Made by a program: the position numbers and the translations under genes. The notes beneath the pieces are model-generated. The model had not been told where the DNA came from. It saw only the letters and a list, made by a program, of their open reading frames with translations, and did not search any database. A stretch of 64,000 nucleotides of DNA, taken from the NCBI GenBank assembly GCA_920105625.2, contig CAKKTE020000093.1, positions 248,001 through 312,000 on the forward strand, given 5' to 3'. Of the stretch, positions 33,951 through 46,308 are shown piece after piece (the stretch's first letter is position 1; every line of letters begins with the position of its first letter). This stretch comes from Clusia tigrina (Eukaryota > Arthropoda > Insecta > Diptera > Clusiidae).

Positions 33951-34850
33951 CCACACATAGCGTTAATACACCTCCCCAAATTGTTCATACTACCCTTCGC
34001 TTGGGTCATTTCCCGCATATATGGAGGATATCGCAAAATACGATGATTCCTAAACCAGGAAAAGATCCAACGCAGGTGACCTGATAGCGGCCCATAAGCC
34101 GCCCCCTACCACCCTCTCAAATATATTTGAAAAATGGTTACTTGGAAAATTATGCCCTATCTAAATCAAAATGGCAACATTCCTACTCATCAATTCGGAT
34201 TCCAACACAGCTATTTTAAATACCCATCAAAATACGCATATCGCCTCTCGTGGCCTAAAAAAACACCTTAAAGATGTAGAAATTTGGTTGGTAAACTATT
34301 AAAGTTAACGAAGTGAAATGTACACACATAGCGTTCTCCTTCAGAACCAGCACCTGTCCAACTGTGTCACTAAATGACATAAAAATACCACAAGCAACAG
34401 AAGAGAAGTATTTAGGAATCCATCTTGACCGTAGATTAACTTGGAGGAAGCACATAGAAGCGAAAAGAACTCCAATGAAACTAAAAGCTAACTCTCTGAA
34501 TTGGTTAATCAACAAAAAATCAAAGATGCGCTTGGAATACAAAGTCCTTCTATACAAAGCTATAATAAAGCCCACATGGACATATGGGGTGCAACTTTGG
34601 GGTAGTGCGAGAACCTCAAACCTAGAACTTATCCAAAGGGCACAGTCAAAAATCCTTACAATAATTACTGGCGCACCATGGTTTGTCAAAAATAAAAACA
34701 TTCACAATGATATACATATATCCACTATAGAAGAAGAAATCGTAGAATTAAGGCAGAACAGCTGAATCGCCAGAAAAATCATCCGAACATACTTCCAAGA
34801 AGTCTTCTCCAGCAGAATTCTGCTTCATGTCTAAAGAAACCTTGTTTCTA
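33951..34850 (+). pseudogene. Jockey-like LINE RT relic, core deleted
   Basis: MIPKPGKDP (about 34046), LSNIFEKWLLGK with LCPYLNQNGNIPTHQFGFQH (about 34110-34210, in shifting frames) are the RT fingers. At about 34230 the reading jumps to LKDVEIWLVNY and, in the 150-residue open frame 34313-34765, to EEKYLGIHLDRRLTWRKHIE, LYKAIIKPTWTYGVQLWGSA and ILTIITGAPWFVKN. Motif A and the F-A-D-D box between them are missing, so the enzyme could not work. The 3' end is AT-rich near 34920. Confidence 0.8.
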
Positions 34851-35015
34851 AACTTATTTACAAACTAGTCTTTAATATGTATCTATATTAAATTTTGTTT
34901 CCCTCTTCTTTTTAAAATTATAATTAATTAATATATATGAATACACTAGTAAAACCCAAATAGCTCTAAGCAATAAGCAAAGAGCATTTTTAATACATTA
35001 GGTTCAAGATTTGAT

Positions 35016-36514
35016 TTGTCTGCTACGTCATACGCAAACATAGTAAAGACTAACATTAACCCAAGTACACCCAATAGTATGAACTCCCAAAGTCTAGAAG
35101 CTATGCTAATGAGTCTCACTCAATGTTTAACACAATTCATGACCATAATGCCAAATATGGTTCAAGAGGTCATAAAAACGCAAAACCAAATGATGCAAAT
35201 GCTCATTTCCAAAAAATTAACTTTATTTTTAGTTGTCAACAGCATAAATTGGAATTAGAAAACTTTTCATCTTCCAATAAAATTGATGTAATGCTTGTCT
35301 CGGAAACTCATCTCACAAACAAATTCAACTTTTCCATCCCGGGTTATAAGTCGCATATGACGAATCATTCTGATGGGAACTGGTATATTAATAAGAAATA
35401 GAAAAAAACACTATGCTATTCCTGGTTACGAAAAATGCTACCTAGAAGCCGCTAATATAGGAATTAAATTTATTGACGAAAACATCCTCCTAAATAAGTA
35501 GTTTTAAAAATATTTCAAAACAAAATCGAAGCAGCCCTTCAAATATAAATTCCGTTCTTGTGTCAGCAGCTATTAAAGCAACTCCTCCTAAATTACCATT
35601 CCCATCGCATAGTGTCCGGAAAACTACCTTGGGCATTGAAACCCTAGTCAATGAAAAAAGATGGTTCAGACGCCATTGGCAAAAACACAGATCGCCTACG
35701 ACCAAACAAAGCTATGCTTTATCTAAAAGACGTCTCAGTGAAGCTTTAAATGCAGAGCTGGAAAAACACATAAAAACCTACTCGATAAAATTATACGCTA
35801 CAGAAAAGTCTAATTATTCCTTGTGGAAAGCTAATAGAAACATAAAAATTCCAAAGGAGTCAGAGCCTGCAGTCAGATTGAGTAGTGGGAGCTGGGCGAG
35901 TAGCGACAAAGGTAAAGCCTTAAAGTTTGCTTAATATCTGGAAAAAGTATTTCAACCTAAACCTTTCGTAATTCTGTAATTCCACCTCTGGTCACCCCAA
36001 AACACGTTTAAACCTATTAAAGTTAAGGCAAAGGAAATAAAGTGCACAGTGGAAAATCATTTCAACTTGAAAAAATCTCCAGTCTACGAGTCAATTACTG
36101 CCAAAAGGGTAGCTGAGTTTCGAGATATAGTTTTCAAAATTCTAACACAGCTGTTTAATGCTATATTTCGAATTGGCTATTTCCCTTCAGCTTGGAAGAT
36201 ATCACAAGTAATCATTATTCCGAAGCCCGGAAAAGATAAAATGCAACCGGCGTCACCATTGCTCTGCTACCGATGCTCTCAAAACTTTTTGAAAGATGTC
36301 GAAGAAAGTGGTATAATTCCCCATCACCAATTTGGATTCGGTCCAAAACACAGTACAATAGAGCAGGTAAATCGCATCACCAGCAAAATAAGAAACGTTT
36401 TCGAGGATAAAAACTACTGCTCAGCAATTTTCCTTGATATTGCTCAGGCGTTTGATCGGGTCTGGCACGCTGGACTCATATACAAATTCTGCGAATTCTT
36501 GTCTGCACGGGTGC
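35016..36514 (+). pseudogene. Second Jockey-like LINE: ORF1 end, endonuclease and RT pieces
   Basis: The frame 35016-35258 ends ORF1 (YANIVKTNINPSTPN, then MLMSLTQCLTQFMTIMPNMV and TQNQMMQMLISK). Another frame at once gives the start of the ORF2 endonuclease, NKIDVMLVSETHLTN with NFSIPGYKSHMTNHSDG (35280-35380). After a deletion, 35560-35934 holds the linker (ETLVNEKRWFRRHWQKHRSP) and 36049-36519 the RT with SAWKISQVIIIPKPGKDK, HHQFGFGPKHSTIEQVNRI and the motif A IFLDIAQAFDRVWHAGLIYK. RT ends at 36510, where an LTR-like block starts. Confidence 0.8.
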
Positions 36515-36750
36515 ATTAATTATGATGTAAACTTTTATGGTGTCACAGTTCCGCAGTCAAGCTGACGAGGGGCATTTAGAAAGCACCGACGACACATTTA
36601 CTTTCAATAGGTCAGTTGACTTGAGCACCTGACACCAAATAACAATAACTGGAACACCAGAAAAGTCAAGACGTAGACGGTAAAGTTTGTTTGTAAATAG
36701 AATATAAGAACTAGTATTTTAAGAATAAAGCTGCTTGTTGTTTTAAAACC
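36515..36750 (+). repeat. LTR-like repeat, copy 2
   Basis: Matches 11330-11545 over its length: gtgtcacagttccgca at 36540, ggtcagttg at 36609, ctgacacca at 36630 and aactggaacaccagaaaa at 36646. An AATAAA lies at 36723. It cuts off the Jockey RT at its left edge. Copy 3 (44739-44974) is part of the tandem duplication. Confidence 0.6.
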
Positions 36751-37191
36751 AAAAGTAGTGTAGTGCTTATTGAAGAACGTGATTTAGGTTTACAGGTACA
36801 CGCGCAGGACAAGCAGCAAGTGGACGTTCTCGAGGACGTTCCCGAGGACAACAAATACGGTCCCCAACACACCTCAGATTACACAAAACGCATCCACACT
36901 CACCCGCATAGTAATTTTACCAACAATACGAGGAGAACGTTTGACATAAACGAAAAAAACCAGCTCTCATACCAATCGCACCAATTAAAACCACAGCAAA
37001 AACAGGAGCAGTAAATAATTTACGCAGTACATTAATACTTAAACAAGCGGCGAATTACATAAACTATTTTGAACTTAACGGCTTTATCACGAAAACAATA
37101 CACGAGTGACACGAATACGGTCGGTTCAAGTGCAATGAAGAAGACAAAGAGTGTCAGCTATTTTGAAGTTAACGGCTTTTTCTATAAATTT
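36751..37191 (+). other. Sequence downstream of the LTR-like repeat; no known gene
   Basis: A frame at 36763-37014 (83 residues, Gln- and His-rich) has no motif I know. It contains a short direct repeat (gttctcgaggacgttcccga). Lower down, ctattttgaacttaacggct (37065) is echoed by ctattttgaagttaacggct (37158). It might be the leader of the element whose LTR precedes it, but no primer site is visible. Confidence 0.3.
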
Positions 37192-39302
37192 CCATATTTG
37201 CAGCAGCACTTAGAGTATGTACACTAAACCTATATACCAAATATTGTTCAAATACTGTTAGCCCGAGCAGAAATAATGGATTTTTAATTTGTGTCCAATT
37301 GGACCGGTACCAACTCAGAAACTTTCCTGGGCTCATGCACAACAACTTTGCTAAAGATCATTACATGATGAAATGCATAGTTTACGATTCTATAAAGGAC
37401 ATACATACAAACATTCATTTTTATATATATAGATATATGTATTTTAATCCAAACTTGAATATTATGGAAAAATATTATGGTATAATACCTTGGAAGTGGG
37501 CATGAAATTGTCTTCTATAATATGTGTAGCGCCAAACGATGTCATCTGGAAACAGCTGTTATATTTCTGAATGTTGGCCAAGAAGTGCTTAGAGTCATTT
37601 CCAATCCCAGAAACTAAAGAGCGTAAAGGATCTGGTGGTGGGACCAATTGTGGCAATTTTACTTTGCCTCCAGCACAACATAATCCATTAGATTCGCCAC
37701 TGTATATTAACGCCTTACAATACAGACAAATAATTGTCATTCCCCCAATTGTTACCAATTTGTCGGCACAATAATCTATTGCCGGATCATAGTGGAATGC
37801 AGCTCGTTCCAAAATCACAGGAGCACTGCGTCTGCGGAATCGCTCAATTTGATTATGTTGTGCTAGCTGTTGTTGTGTTTGATGTGCACGAACTCGTTGC
37901 ATTCTAAGCCTATCTACTTCATTGTCTCTCACTAAAGAACGCAATTCTGAAATAGCAATACGACTATTTTCTTGATCTGTCTCTCTCTGGTCATCAGTGC
38001 GGTTAGCACGTGAGGTAGCTCTTCGCACATTTGATTGACTGCGACGACCTAAGTCAGGTCGTTTTCTCCTCGGCATCGTAAGTTGTTATTAATGAAAGTG
38101 AGAAAAGTTCTCGCGCACTTAGCAGTATTGTCACTATCAAAAAAGATCTACAAAAGAAAATATCACATAGGATCACCGAAGTAAAGAAAGTTCTCGCGCA
38201 TGTAGCGGTACTCGTCACTCACAAAGATAAAAGGATACACTCTTTGTCTGAGGTATCGATCGACATAGAGTGTTCAGGTCGAGGTCACTAAAAATGTTAA
38301 TTTTATTAATCTTCCTGTGGCTAAAGATTCCTTTAGTCACAACAATACAGCACTTAAACTGTTTGCAAAAGAAAGAAAAAACACTTATTGTTTTTGGTTT
38401 GCTGGATGTAATAATTTATTTTTAAATTACACTTGATGATAATGGGTATGCGTATCTTGATTTCTTGATAATGAATCGAGCAAAAACACTTAGTATACGT
38501 TGTCGTCTTTGGCTGCCCAAGTTGTTGTTTTCTTCATCCAGTGATGTCTACATCTTAGTTATTTTCCATCCAGCTTACATGCAGTGATGTCTACATCTTA
38601 GTTATTTTCCATCCAGCTTACATGCAGTGATGTCTACATCTTAGTTATTTGTGTAAGTGTGTCAGTGATGTCAATAGGTGTAATCAGTTTGATAGCAGTA
38701 CTTAGCTGAACATAATTTCACAAATGCTTTAATCTATATCTACATGAATCTTAACATTTATATTTTATAGAATTATATATATATATGAATCTTAACATAG
38801 AGGACGGATCGACATATTAGTTGGTTGTCAAATGTCAAATTTTATGGTTGCGTTCAGAAATTTAATTTGTGACAAAACTTAAGATTTATCAATGTACATA
38901 AAAATAAAAATAATCTGAAAGGTAGTTATTACAAAACAAATGTATGGGGACCACCCTAACATACATTATGAATTTCACTTAAATTGGTCAATTCATTTAG
39001 ATTTTCGATATAAATCCAAACCCGCGCCAAAAATTAATTTAAAAAAAAAATTATATGGGGACCACCCTAAGGGTGGAAGATAGAGGGTAGATATGTTCTG
39101 GGGAACTGTTGGGATTGCAAAAATATTGAGGGTCGGTCATACATTTGACACCTCTAGGAGGCACCCTTGAATATGCAATTCATTGGAATAGCTCTAAAAA
39201 AATTACTTTTGTATTGGGACCACCCTAAGAGCGCCACCTATCGGATCTTATTCACCTTTTAAACCTTCTCTGGACTTCCACAAATAATTCAAGACCAAAA
39301 TT
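37192..39302 (-). mobile_element. Helitron copy H2 (lost 3' end by duplication break)
   Basis: Duplicate of the upper part of H1. It retains the Rep frame and the minisatellite (38539-38653) but not the helicase end or the CTAG terminus, because the duplication starts at the H1 position 28969. A (TA) unit is gained near 38780. Confidence 0.9.
37462..38076 (-). CDS. Helitron Rep/helicase N-terminal protein, truncated (copy in H2)
   Basis: Identical in protein sequence to the 204-residue frame at 29239-29853, including NSCFQMTSFGA and CLYCKALIYSGES. It lacks the nuclease and helicase domains. Its downstream sequence ends within 270 bp at the duplication junction. Confidence 0.8.
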   Translation of the reverse strand: MPRRKRPDLGRRSQSNVRRATSRANRTDDQRETDQENSRIAISELRSLVRDNEVDRLRMQRVRAHQTQQQLAQHNQIERFRRRSAPVILERAAFHYDPAIDYCADKLVTIGGMTIICLYCKALIYSGESNGLCCAGGKVKLPQLVPPPDPLRSLVSGIGNDSKHFLANIQKYNSCFQMTSFGATHIIEDNFMPTSKVLYHNIFP

Positions 39303-39781
39303 GATTTTAATAGGTATTGGGTTAAATTTTGTTTTAGTTCTAAAAATTATTTGTACAGTCTTATCTTCATTAATTTTCAAGCACCATTTATCCAACCATT
39401 CGTTAACATTCTCTGTGTATATCTGCAGATTTGCAGTCGCAGTATTTAGATGTTTGTCAGATGTTAAGAAGATTATGTCGTCAGCAAAGGTAGCGATTGT
39501 GGTATTCAGTTATTTTGGAAGTGGTATATCTGAGGTAAATATGACATACAGCTGTGGTCCTAAAACACTCCCTTGAGGAGCTCCAGCTGTTGTAAGATGA
39601 ATAGACGAGCACTCTTCATTATATTTGACGTAAAACTAACGATCACTATGATAACTTCCAACAATCAAATAGTAATCAAGTGGCAGCATCGTCTTCAGTT
39701 TATACAGCAGTCCTTTATGCCATACTTTGTCAAATGCTTTTGCAACGTCCAAGAATACTGCAATGCAGTACCGCTTATATT
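39303..39781 (-). pseudogene. Jockey-like RT central piece, duplicate
   Basis: Duplicate of 31078-31556: motif A FLDVAKAFDKVWHKGL, motif B AGAPQGSVLGPQ and FADDIIFLTSD on the minus strand. The matching C-terminal half at 28060-28449 was outside the duplicated segment, so this copy has no partner. Confidence 0.8.
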
Positions 39782-39834
39782 CTAGAACAACAAAGAAAAA
39801 AACAAAAACAATGAAATAATAATAAAACAAGACT

Positions 39835-40765
39835 CATAGTTGTGGTATACAGACGGGTGCAAAATGGAAGATCGCAGTGCTGGAGCTAGAATTGTAGGGC
39901 TAAATTTCAAAAAGCAATTGCAATGGTAAAAACAGCTTCCATTTTTCAGGCGGAGGTCCACGCCTTAGAGGTATGTGCTAGAAAATGTCTGTGCAGGGGT
40001 ACATGCAACACCAAAATATGCAGACCCTCAGATAGCCAGGCAGCTCTGAAATCATTAACAAACGTCTCATTTCAATCAAAGCTGGTCTGGGAATGCTCTA
40101 AACTCCTCAATACTCTAGCAGCGAGAAACTCTGTTACGCTAATGTTGGTAAAGGGACATGAGGGAAATGAGGGCAACGAAATGGCGGACTGTATGGCAAA
40201 AAGGGGCGCAGACACTGCTTTCATAGGTCCAGAACCATTCTGTGGGGTAACAATAGCTTCTCAAATAACTTGTTGTGCGAACAGGAAAAATGGAGTCTGC
40301 TGAACTACTGCGAGAGCCCAAAAACGCATGCGCCAGTCGAAACTACTCATTGATCCTGAACACATCAGGGTAGATGCTTCTTTAAACCTCAGCAGAAATG
40401 ACATCAAACTCTATACTGAACTTTTAACAGGACATTGTAGACTAAATGACCATATGAAAAAAATAGGCGTGTTAGAAGACACCACATTCTATGCACTTGC
40501 CCAGCAGTGGCAAGACGCAGACATAACTACCTAGGTGTGGGTTCGTATCTCCAAATCACCTAGTTAAAATTAAGTTCACAGTACGAGATTTATAAATAGG
40601 ACTGTTTTAGTTAGATACTAGGCTGCACAATAGATCTCTTATGTCGCGGTATTCTTTTAGCCTGTTATAATAATAAGATATTACATTTTAATCTGAATAT
40701 TGTAAATTATTTCAGTTAATATCAATAAAATTCAAGTTTCAAATTAAAGCCCCTAATACAGTCCA
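39835..40765 (+). pseudogene. LINE RNase H fragment, duplicate
   Basis: Duplicate of 31610-32540, with ASIFQAEVHALEV and HEGNEGNEMADCMAK. One change is visible in the trailing frame (KKIGVLED for KKRGVLED near 40462). Confidence 0.75.
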
Positions 40766-42175
40766 ACCCGCACATAATTTTTGTTGCCTATTATTTAAAT
40801 ATAAAGTAAAATTAAAAATGATTGTACAATTTATATATTTTTTGTGAAACATTCGAGTATACGAGTATATATGTACATATGTATATAAAAAGAAAAGTTG
40901 GAGAAAAAAAAACCAACAACACAGTGCTCTAAGGTAAAGCCAAAGGCAGCAGAGGAAACAGCGAAAAAAGGAAAATCAAGAAAATTGTGTCACGAACAAC
41001 AACTTGGCATTCGAGCGGTAGCCGCTCAATTCTACGAGTGAGGTAGATCGGTCAGTAGGAGCCATGGGCAATATGGACAAAGGCGAAAGAAACGCAGATG
41101 TGAACGCTTTGGCTACGCTTCAAGCAAATCGCATCGAAGCCATCAAGCAGGTCGAAAAGAAATTCAAGAAGAATTCCACGATAAAAATTATATCATATTG
41201 TCAGTTTTGTGATTTCATACTGTGCGGACGTGTTTTTAAACCGTTATAAACACCTAAAGTGATCACTCTTTTACAGGTTTGAGATTGCACCTTTGTTTAA
41301 ATTAATGTGTAAACCAAAAATCAAAATTAAAAATAAGCAAAAGTCCAAATAGTTGTAATAACAAAACATAAAACAAAAACGAATTATACATGAGCATTTT
41401 GCGCTCTCCACCTCTAGTTAGAGATCGATGTCTCACCCCCGTGCGTCCTTCTGCATCAGCAATAAGCAAAATCTTCATTGAAACTAACGGAGTTATCCTC
41501 TCATGACTTAACAGCGGATGCGTATTTAAGAATACCAACTTAGCAAACGTTAGCAGCAGGCGCCCCTGCAGAAAACACGGAACAACAATCTACTGCTCCT
41601 ATGTCAAATCAGACGGTAAGTGAACAAAACTCTCTCAATGATAATTCCGGCAGCAAAAGAACAAAGAGTGGAAAACAGCCGCTCTCGCACCTACCCAAAC
41701 ACGCAAATGCATTCTCATGCAAATACAGCTAACACACGCTTGCTAAGCTCAATATCGTCTAAGAGACAATCAAAAATAACAAATACAACAAATACATCAA
41801 TTTCCGCTCAGTCTGCAACTATACAAACAGGCATGGATCGGTATATTCAAATTAAATGGAAACTAAGCCCCCAATCTGGGCCCGCTTAAATACACCAATT
41901 ATTCACTTTGGAGAACTACAAAGGTTGCAAAAGGCCCAAAGGAAAGTGAGCCACCAGTAAGGCTTGGAAATGGAAGTTGGGGTCCAAAAACGACGAAGAA
42001 AAAGGAGATCGTTTGCTGCTAATGCTCCGTGCAATAACTTCGGGGTCCCTACTTTACCTAGAACTAAAGTGACTCAGCTGCTTCAACTAAAATTCAAAGA
42101 CTTAGAGTGTGTCATTAAAACAGGTCTTAATACCCTGGATATGACCTAATCACAAATAAAATGATCATGGAATTA
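40766..42175 (+). pseudogene. Probable Jockey 5' end and ORF1 remnant, duplicate
   Basis: Duplicate of 32541-33950, with the same 61-residue frame (41064-41249) and the YIQIKWKLSPQSGP segment. Two single-base changes are visible (ctagttagag near 41415, aacacgcaaatg near 41700). Assignment to Jockey is weak, as for unit 1. Confidence 0.4.
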
Positions 42176-43075
42176 CCACACATAGCGTTAATACACCTCC
42201 CCAAATTGTTCATACTACCCTTCGCTTGGGTCATTTCCCGCATATATGGAGGATATCGCAAAATACGATGATTCCTAAACCAGGAAAAGATCCAACGCAG
42301 GTGACCTGATAGCGGCCCATAAGCCGCCCCCTACCACCCTCTCAAATATATTTGAAAAATGGTTACTTGGAAAATTATGCCCTATCTAAATCAAAATGGC
42401 AACATTCCTACTCATCAATTCGGATTCCAACACAGCTATTTTAAATACCCATCAAAATACGCATATCGCCTCTCGTGGCCTAAAAAAACACCTTAAAGAT
42501 GTAGAAATTTGGTTGGTAAACTATTAAAGTTAACGAAGTGAAATGTACACACATAGCGTTCTCCTTCAGAACCAGCACCTGTCCAACTGTGTCACTAAAT
42601 GACATAAAAATACCACAAGCAACAGAAGAGAAGTATTTAGGAATCCATCTTGACCGTAGATTAACTTGGAGGAAGCACATAGAAGCGAAAAGAACTCCAA
42701 TGAAACTAAAAGCTAACTCTCTGAATTGGTTAATCAACAAAAAATCAAAGATGCGCTTGGAATACAAAGTCCTTCTATACAAAGCTATAATAAAGCCCAC
42801 ATGGACATATGGGGTGCAACTTTGGGGTAGTGCGAGAACCTCAAACCTAGAACTTATCCAAAGGGCACAGTCAAAAATCCTTACAATAATTACTGGCGCA
42901 CCATGGTTTGTCAAAAATAAAAACATTCACAATGATATACATATATCCACTATAGAAGAAGAAATCGTAGAATTAAGGCAGAACAGCTGAATCGCCAGAA
43001 AAATCATCCGAACATACTTCCAAGAAGTCTTCTCCAGCAGAATTCTGCTTCATGTCTAAAGAAACCTTGTTTCTA
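42176..43075 (+). pseudogene. Jockey-like RT relic, core deleted, duplicate
   Basis: Duplicate of 33951-34850; the 150-residue frame is 42538-42990 with YLGIHLDRRLTWRKHIEAKR. Same loss of motif A and the catalytic box. Confidence 0.8.
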
Positions 43076-43240
43076 AACTTATTTACAAACTAGTCTTTAA
43101 TATGTATCTATATTAAATTTTGTTTCCCTCTTCTTTTTAAAATTATAATTAATTAATATATATGAATACACTAGTAAAACCCAAATAGCTCTAAGCAATA
43201 AGCAAAGAGCATTTTTAATACATTAGGTTCAAGATTTGAT

Positions 43241-44738
43241 TTGTCTGCTACGTCATACGCAAACATAGTAAAGACTAACATTAACCCAAGTACACCCAAT
43301 AGTATGAACTCCCAAAGTCTAGAAGCTATGCTAATGAGTCTCACTCAATGTTTAACACAATTCATGACCATAATGCCAAATATGGTTCAAGAGGTCATAA
43401 AAACGCAAAACCAAATGATGCAAATGCTCATTTCCAAAAAATTAACTTTATTTTTAGTTGTCAACAGCATAAATTGGAATTAGAAAACTTTTCATCTTCC
43501 AATAAAATTGATGTAATGCTTGTCTCGGAAACTCATCTCACAAACAAATTCAACTTTTCCATCCCGGGTTATAAGTCGCATATGACGAATCATTCTGATG
43601 GGAACTGGTATATTAATAAGAAATAAAAAAAACACTATGCTATTCCTGGTTACGAAAAATGCTACCTAGAAGCCGCTAATATAGGAATTAAATTTATTGA
43701 CGAAAACATCCTCCTAAATAAGTAGTTTTAAAAATATTTCAAAACAAAATCGAAGCAGCCCTTCAAATATAAATTCCGTTCTTGTGTCAGCAGCTATTAA
43801 AGCAACTCCTCCTAAATTACCATTCCCATCGCATAGTGTCCGGAAAACTACCTTGGGCATTGAAACCCTAGTCAATGAAAAAAGATGGTTCAGACGCCAT
43901 TGGCAAAAACACAGATCGCCTACGACCAAACAAAGCTATGCTTTATCTAAAAGACGTCTCAGTGAAGCTTTAAATGCAGAGCTGGAAAAACACATAAAAA
44001 CCTACTCGATAAAATTATACGCTACAGAAAAGTCTAATTATTCCTTGTGGAAAGCTAATAGAAACATAAAAATTCCAAAGGAGTCAGAGCCTGCAGTCAG
44101 ATTGAGTAGTGGGAGCTGGGCGAGTAGCGACAAAGGTAAAGCCTTAAAGTTTGCTTAATATCTGGAAAAAGTGTTTCAACCTAAACCTTTCGTAATTCTG
44201 TAATTCCACCTCTGGTCACCCCAAAACACGTTTAAACCTATTAAAGTTAAGGCAAAGGAAATAAAGTGCACAGTGGAAAATCATTTCAACTTGAAAAAAT
44301 CTCCAGTCTACGAGTCAATTACTGCCAAAAGGGTAGCTGAGTTTCGAGATATAGTTTTCAAAATTCTAACACAGCTGTTTAATGCTATATTTCGAATTGG
44401 CTATTTCCCTTCAGCTTGGAAGATATCACAAGTAATCATTATTCCGAAGCCCGGAAAAGATAAAATGCAACCGGCGTCACCATTGCTCTGCTACCGATGC
44501 TCTCAAAACTTTTTGAAAGATGTCGAAGAAAGTGGTATAATTCCCCATCACCAATTTGGATTCGGTCCAAAACACAGTACAATAGAGCAGGTAAATCGCA
44601 TCACCAGCAAAATAAGAAACGTTTTCGAGGATAAAAACTACTGCTCAGCAATTTTCCTTGATATTGCTCAGGCGTTTGATCGGGTCTGGCACGCTGGACT
44701 CATATACAAATTCTGCGAATTCTTGTCTGCACGGGTGC
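43241..44738 (+). pseudogene. Second Jockey-like LINE, duplicate
   Basis: Duplicate of 35016-36514: ORF1 end 43241-43483, endonuclease start near 43505, linker frame 43784-44158, RT frame 44273-44743 with FLDIAQAFDRVWHAGL. A G is lost at 43626 relative to unit 1 and one base differs near 44172. Confidence 0.8.
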
Positions 44739-45415
44739 ATTAATTATGATGTAAACTTTTATGGTGTCACAGTTCCGCAGTCAAGCTGACGAGGGGCATT
44801 TAGAAAGCACCGACGACACATTTACTTTCAATAGGTCAGTTGACTTGAGCACCTGACACCAAATAACAATAACTGGAACACCAGAAAAGTCAAGACGTAG
44901 ACGGTAAAGTTTGTTTGTAAATAGAATATAAGAACTAGTATTTTAAGAATAAAGCTGCTTGTTGTTTTAAAACCAAAAGTAGTGTAGTGCTTATTGAAGA
45001 ACGTGATTTAGGTTTACAGGTACACGCGCAGGACAAGCAGCAAGTGGACGTTCTCGAGGACGTTCCCGAGGACAACAAATACGGTCCCCAACACACCTCA
45101 GATTACACAAAACGCATCCACACTCACCCGCATAGTAATTTTACCAACAATACGAGGAGAACGTTTGACATAAACGAAAAAAACCAGCTCTCATACCAAT
45201 CGCACCAATTAAAACCACAGCAAAAACAGGAGCAGTAAATAATTTACGCAGTACATTAATACTTAAACAAGCGGCGAATTACATAAACTATTTTGAACTT
45301 AACGGCTTTATCACGAAAAGAATACACGAGTGACACGAATACGGTCGGTTCAAGTGCAATGAAGAAGACAAAGAGTGTCAGCTATTTTGAAGTTAACGGC
45401 TTTTTCTATAAATTT
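44739..45415 (+). repeat. LTR-like repeat copy 3 and following leader
   Basis: Duplicate of 36515-37191, with gtgtcacagttccgca at 44764. One base differs (cacgaaaagaatac against cacgaaaacaatac near 45315). Confidence 0.65.
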
Positions 45416-45582
45416 TGTATTTACCTAATTATAAGCTTACCATATTTTAGCCTGTAACTACATATTACAAGCTTAGAATACTTTAGCCTGTAATTATATT
45501 TTATAAGCTTGGCATAGTTTTATCATTGGTTAACCAGAATTCTGAAGAAAATCATCCACACTATACAGTTTTGCACATGTGT
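45416..45582. other. Spacer with imperfect repeats
   Basis: Contains three related words (ataagcttaccatattttag, caagcttagaatactttagc, ataagcttggcatagtttta) about 40 bp apart. The last four bases, GTGT (45579-45582), are the left target duplication of the next element. Confidence 0.5.
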
Positions 45583-46308
45583 TGTGAGGAGCAAATTTTA
45601 GGCGTAAATTTGCCCCTACATAATTAGTTTTGCCATAACGCCCCAAACGTGTATATTTAAAATAGGGGCCAAGTGCTTAAACAACCAACCCTAAAATATA
45701 TACGTTAATAGTCTTAAGACTTTGGCACCTCCCACTTTCATTGCTAAAACCACACACACAACCGCCATCATATTTAGTGCAGCAGCCATCATACAAGTGA
45801 GTCTAAGACACCTCCCACCATAGTAATGCTACCAACAACAAGTGTTATACTCTGCGTTGGGAGGACAGAAGACACAGCCACAATTAAGTCAGACAGTGGA
45901 ACCCTGTGATAAGCGACGAAAAACATGCAACGAAGTCAACATCGCAAGATAACACAGGAGAATATCACACAAACAATTGTGCAACCGGCTGACCACAGTT
46001 AAAATAATATGAATGTACAACCATAGTGCCCAACGCACTGATATGAATTTACAACAACAGTGCCCAACGCACTGATATGAATTTACAACAACAGTGCCTA
46101 ACGGAATGTTAAAAATTTACAAGAGATCGCGACAGAAGTTACCGACTGCATTAGTTCGGAAAATAGCCCACTAACAACACCCAAAACCGAAGGCCATGCA
46201 CAAAGTGGAACACGACAGACCGATCGCTAAGCACACCAACAGGCCGGACAAAGCATAAAGAGGAGAAGCAGAATTAAATATCCAATATTTAATATTTTTA
46301 AATATTTT

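Larger units (their letters stand above)
28969..37191. repeat. 8.2-kb tandem duplication, unit 1
   Basis: This 8223-bp segment is repeated directly after itself (37192-45415). Unit 1 begins ccatatttgcagcagcactt and ends tctataaattt. By eye I found eight differences: a 2-bp (TA) length change near 30555, five to six single-base changes and one deleted G near 35402. It carries most of Helitron H1, a Jockey RT piece, an RNase H LINE piece, two Jockey relics and an LTR-like block. Confidence 0.9.
37192..45415. repeat. 8.2-kb tandem duplication, unit 2
   Basis: Direct copy of 28969-37191, offset 8223 to 8225 bp. Its left edge cuts into the Helitron, so H2 lacks a 3' end. Its right edge (tctataaattt) is followed by unique sequence tgtatttacc. 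Genes correspond one to one with unit 1 and carry the same defects. Confidence 0.9.

Noticed and set aside
34255..34701. 148-residue minus-strand frame with hydrophobic segments (and its duplicate at 42480-42926)
   Set aside because: It is antisense to a clear Jockey RT frame (34313-34765); the apparent membrane segments come from the reverse of that coding sequence.
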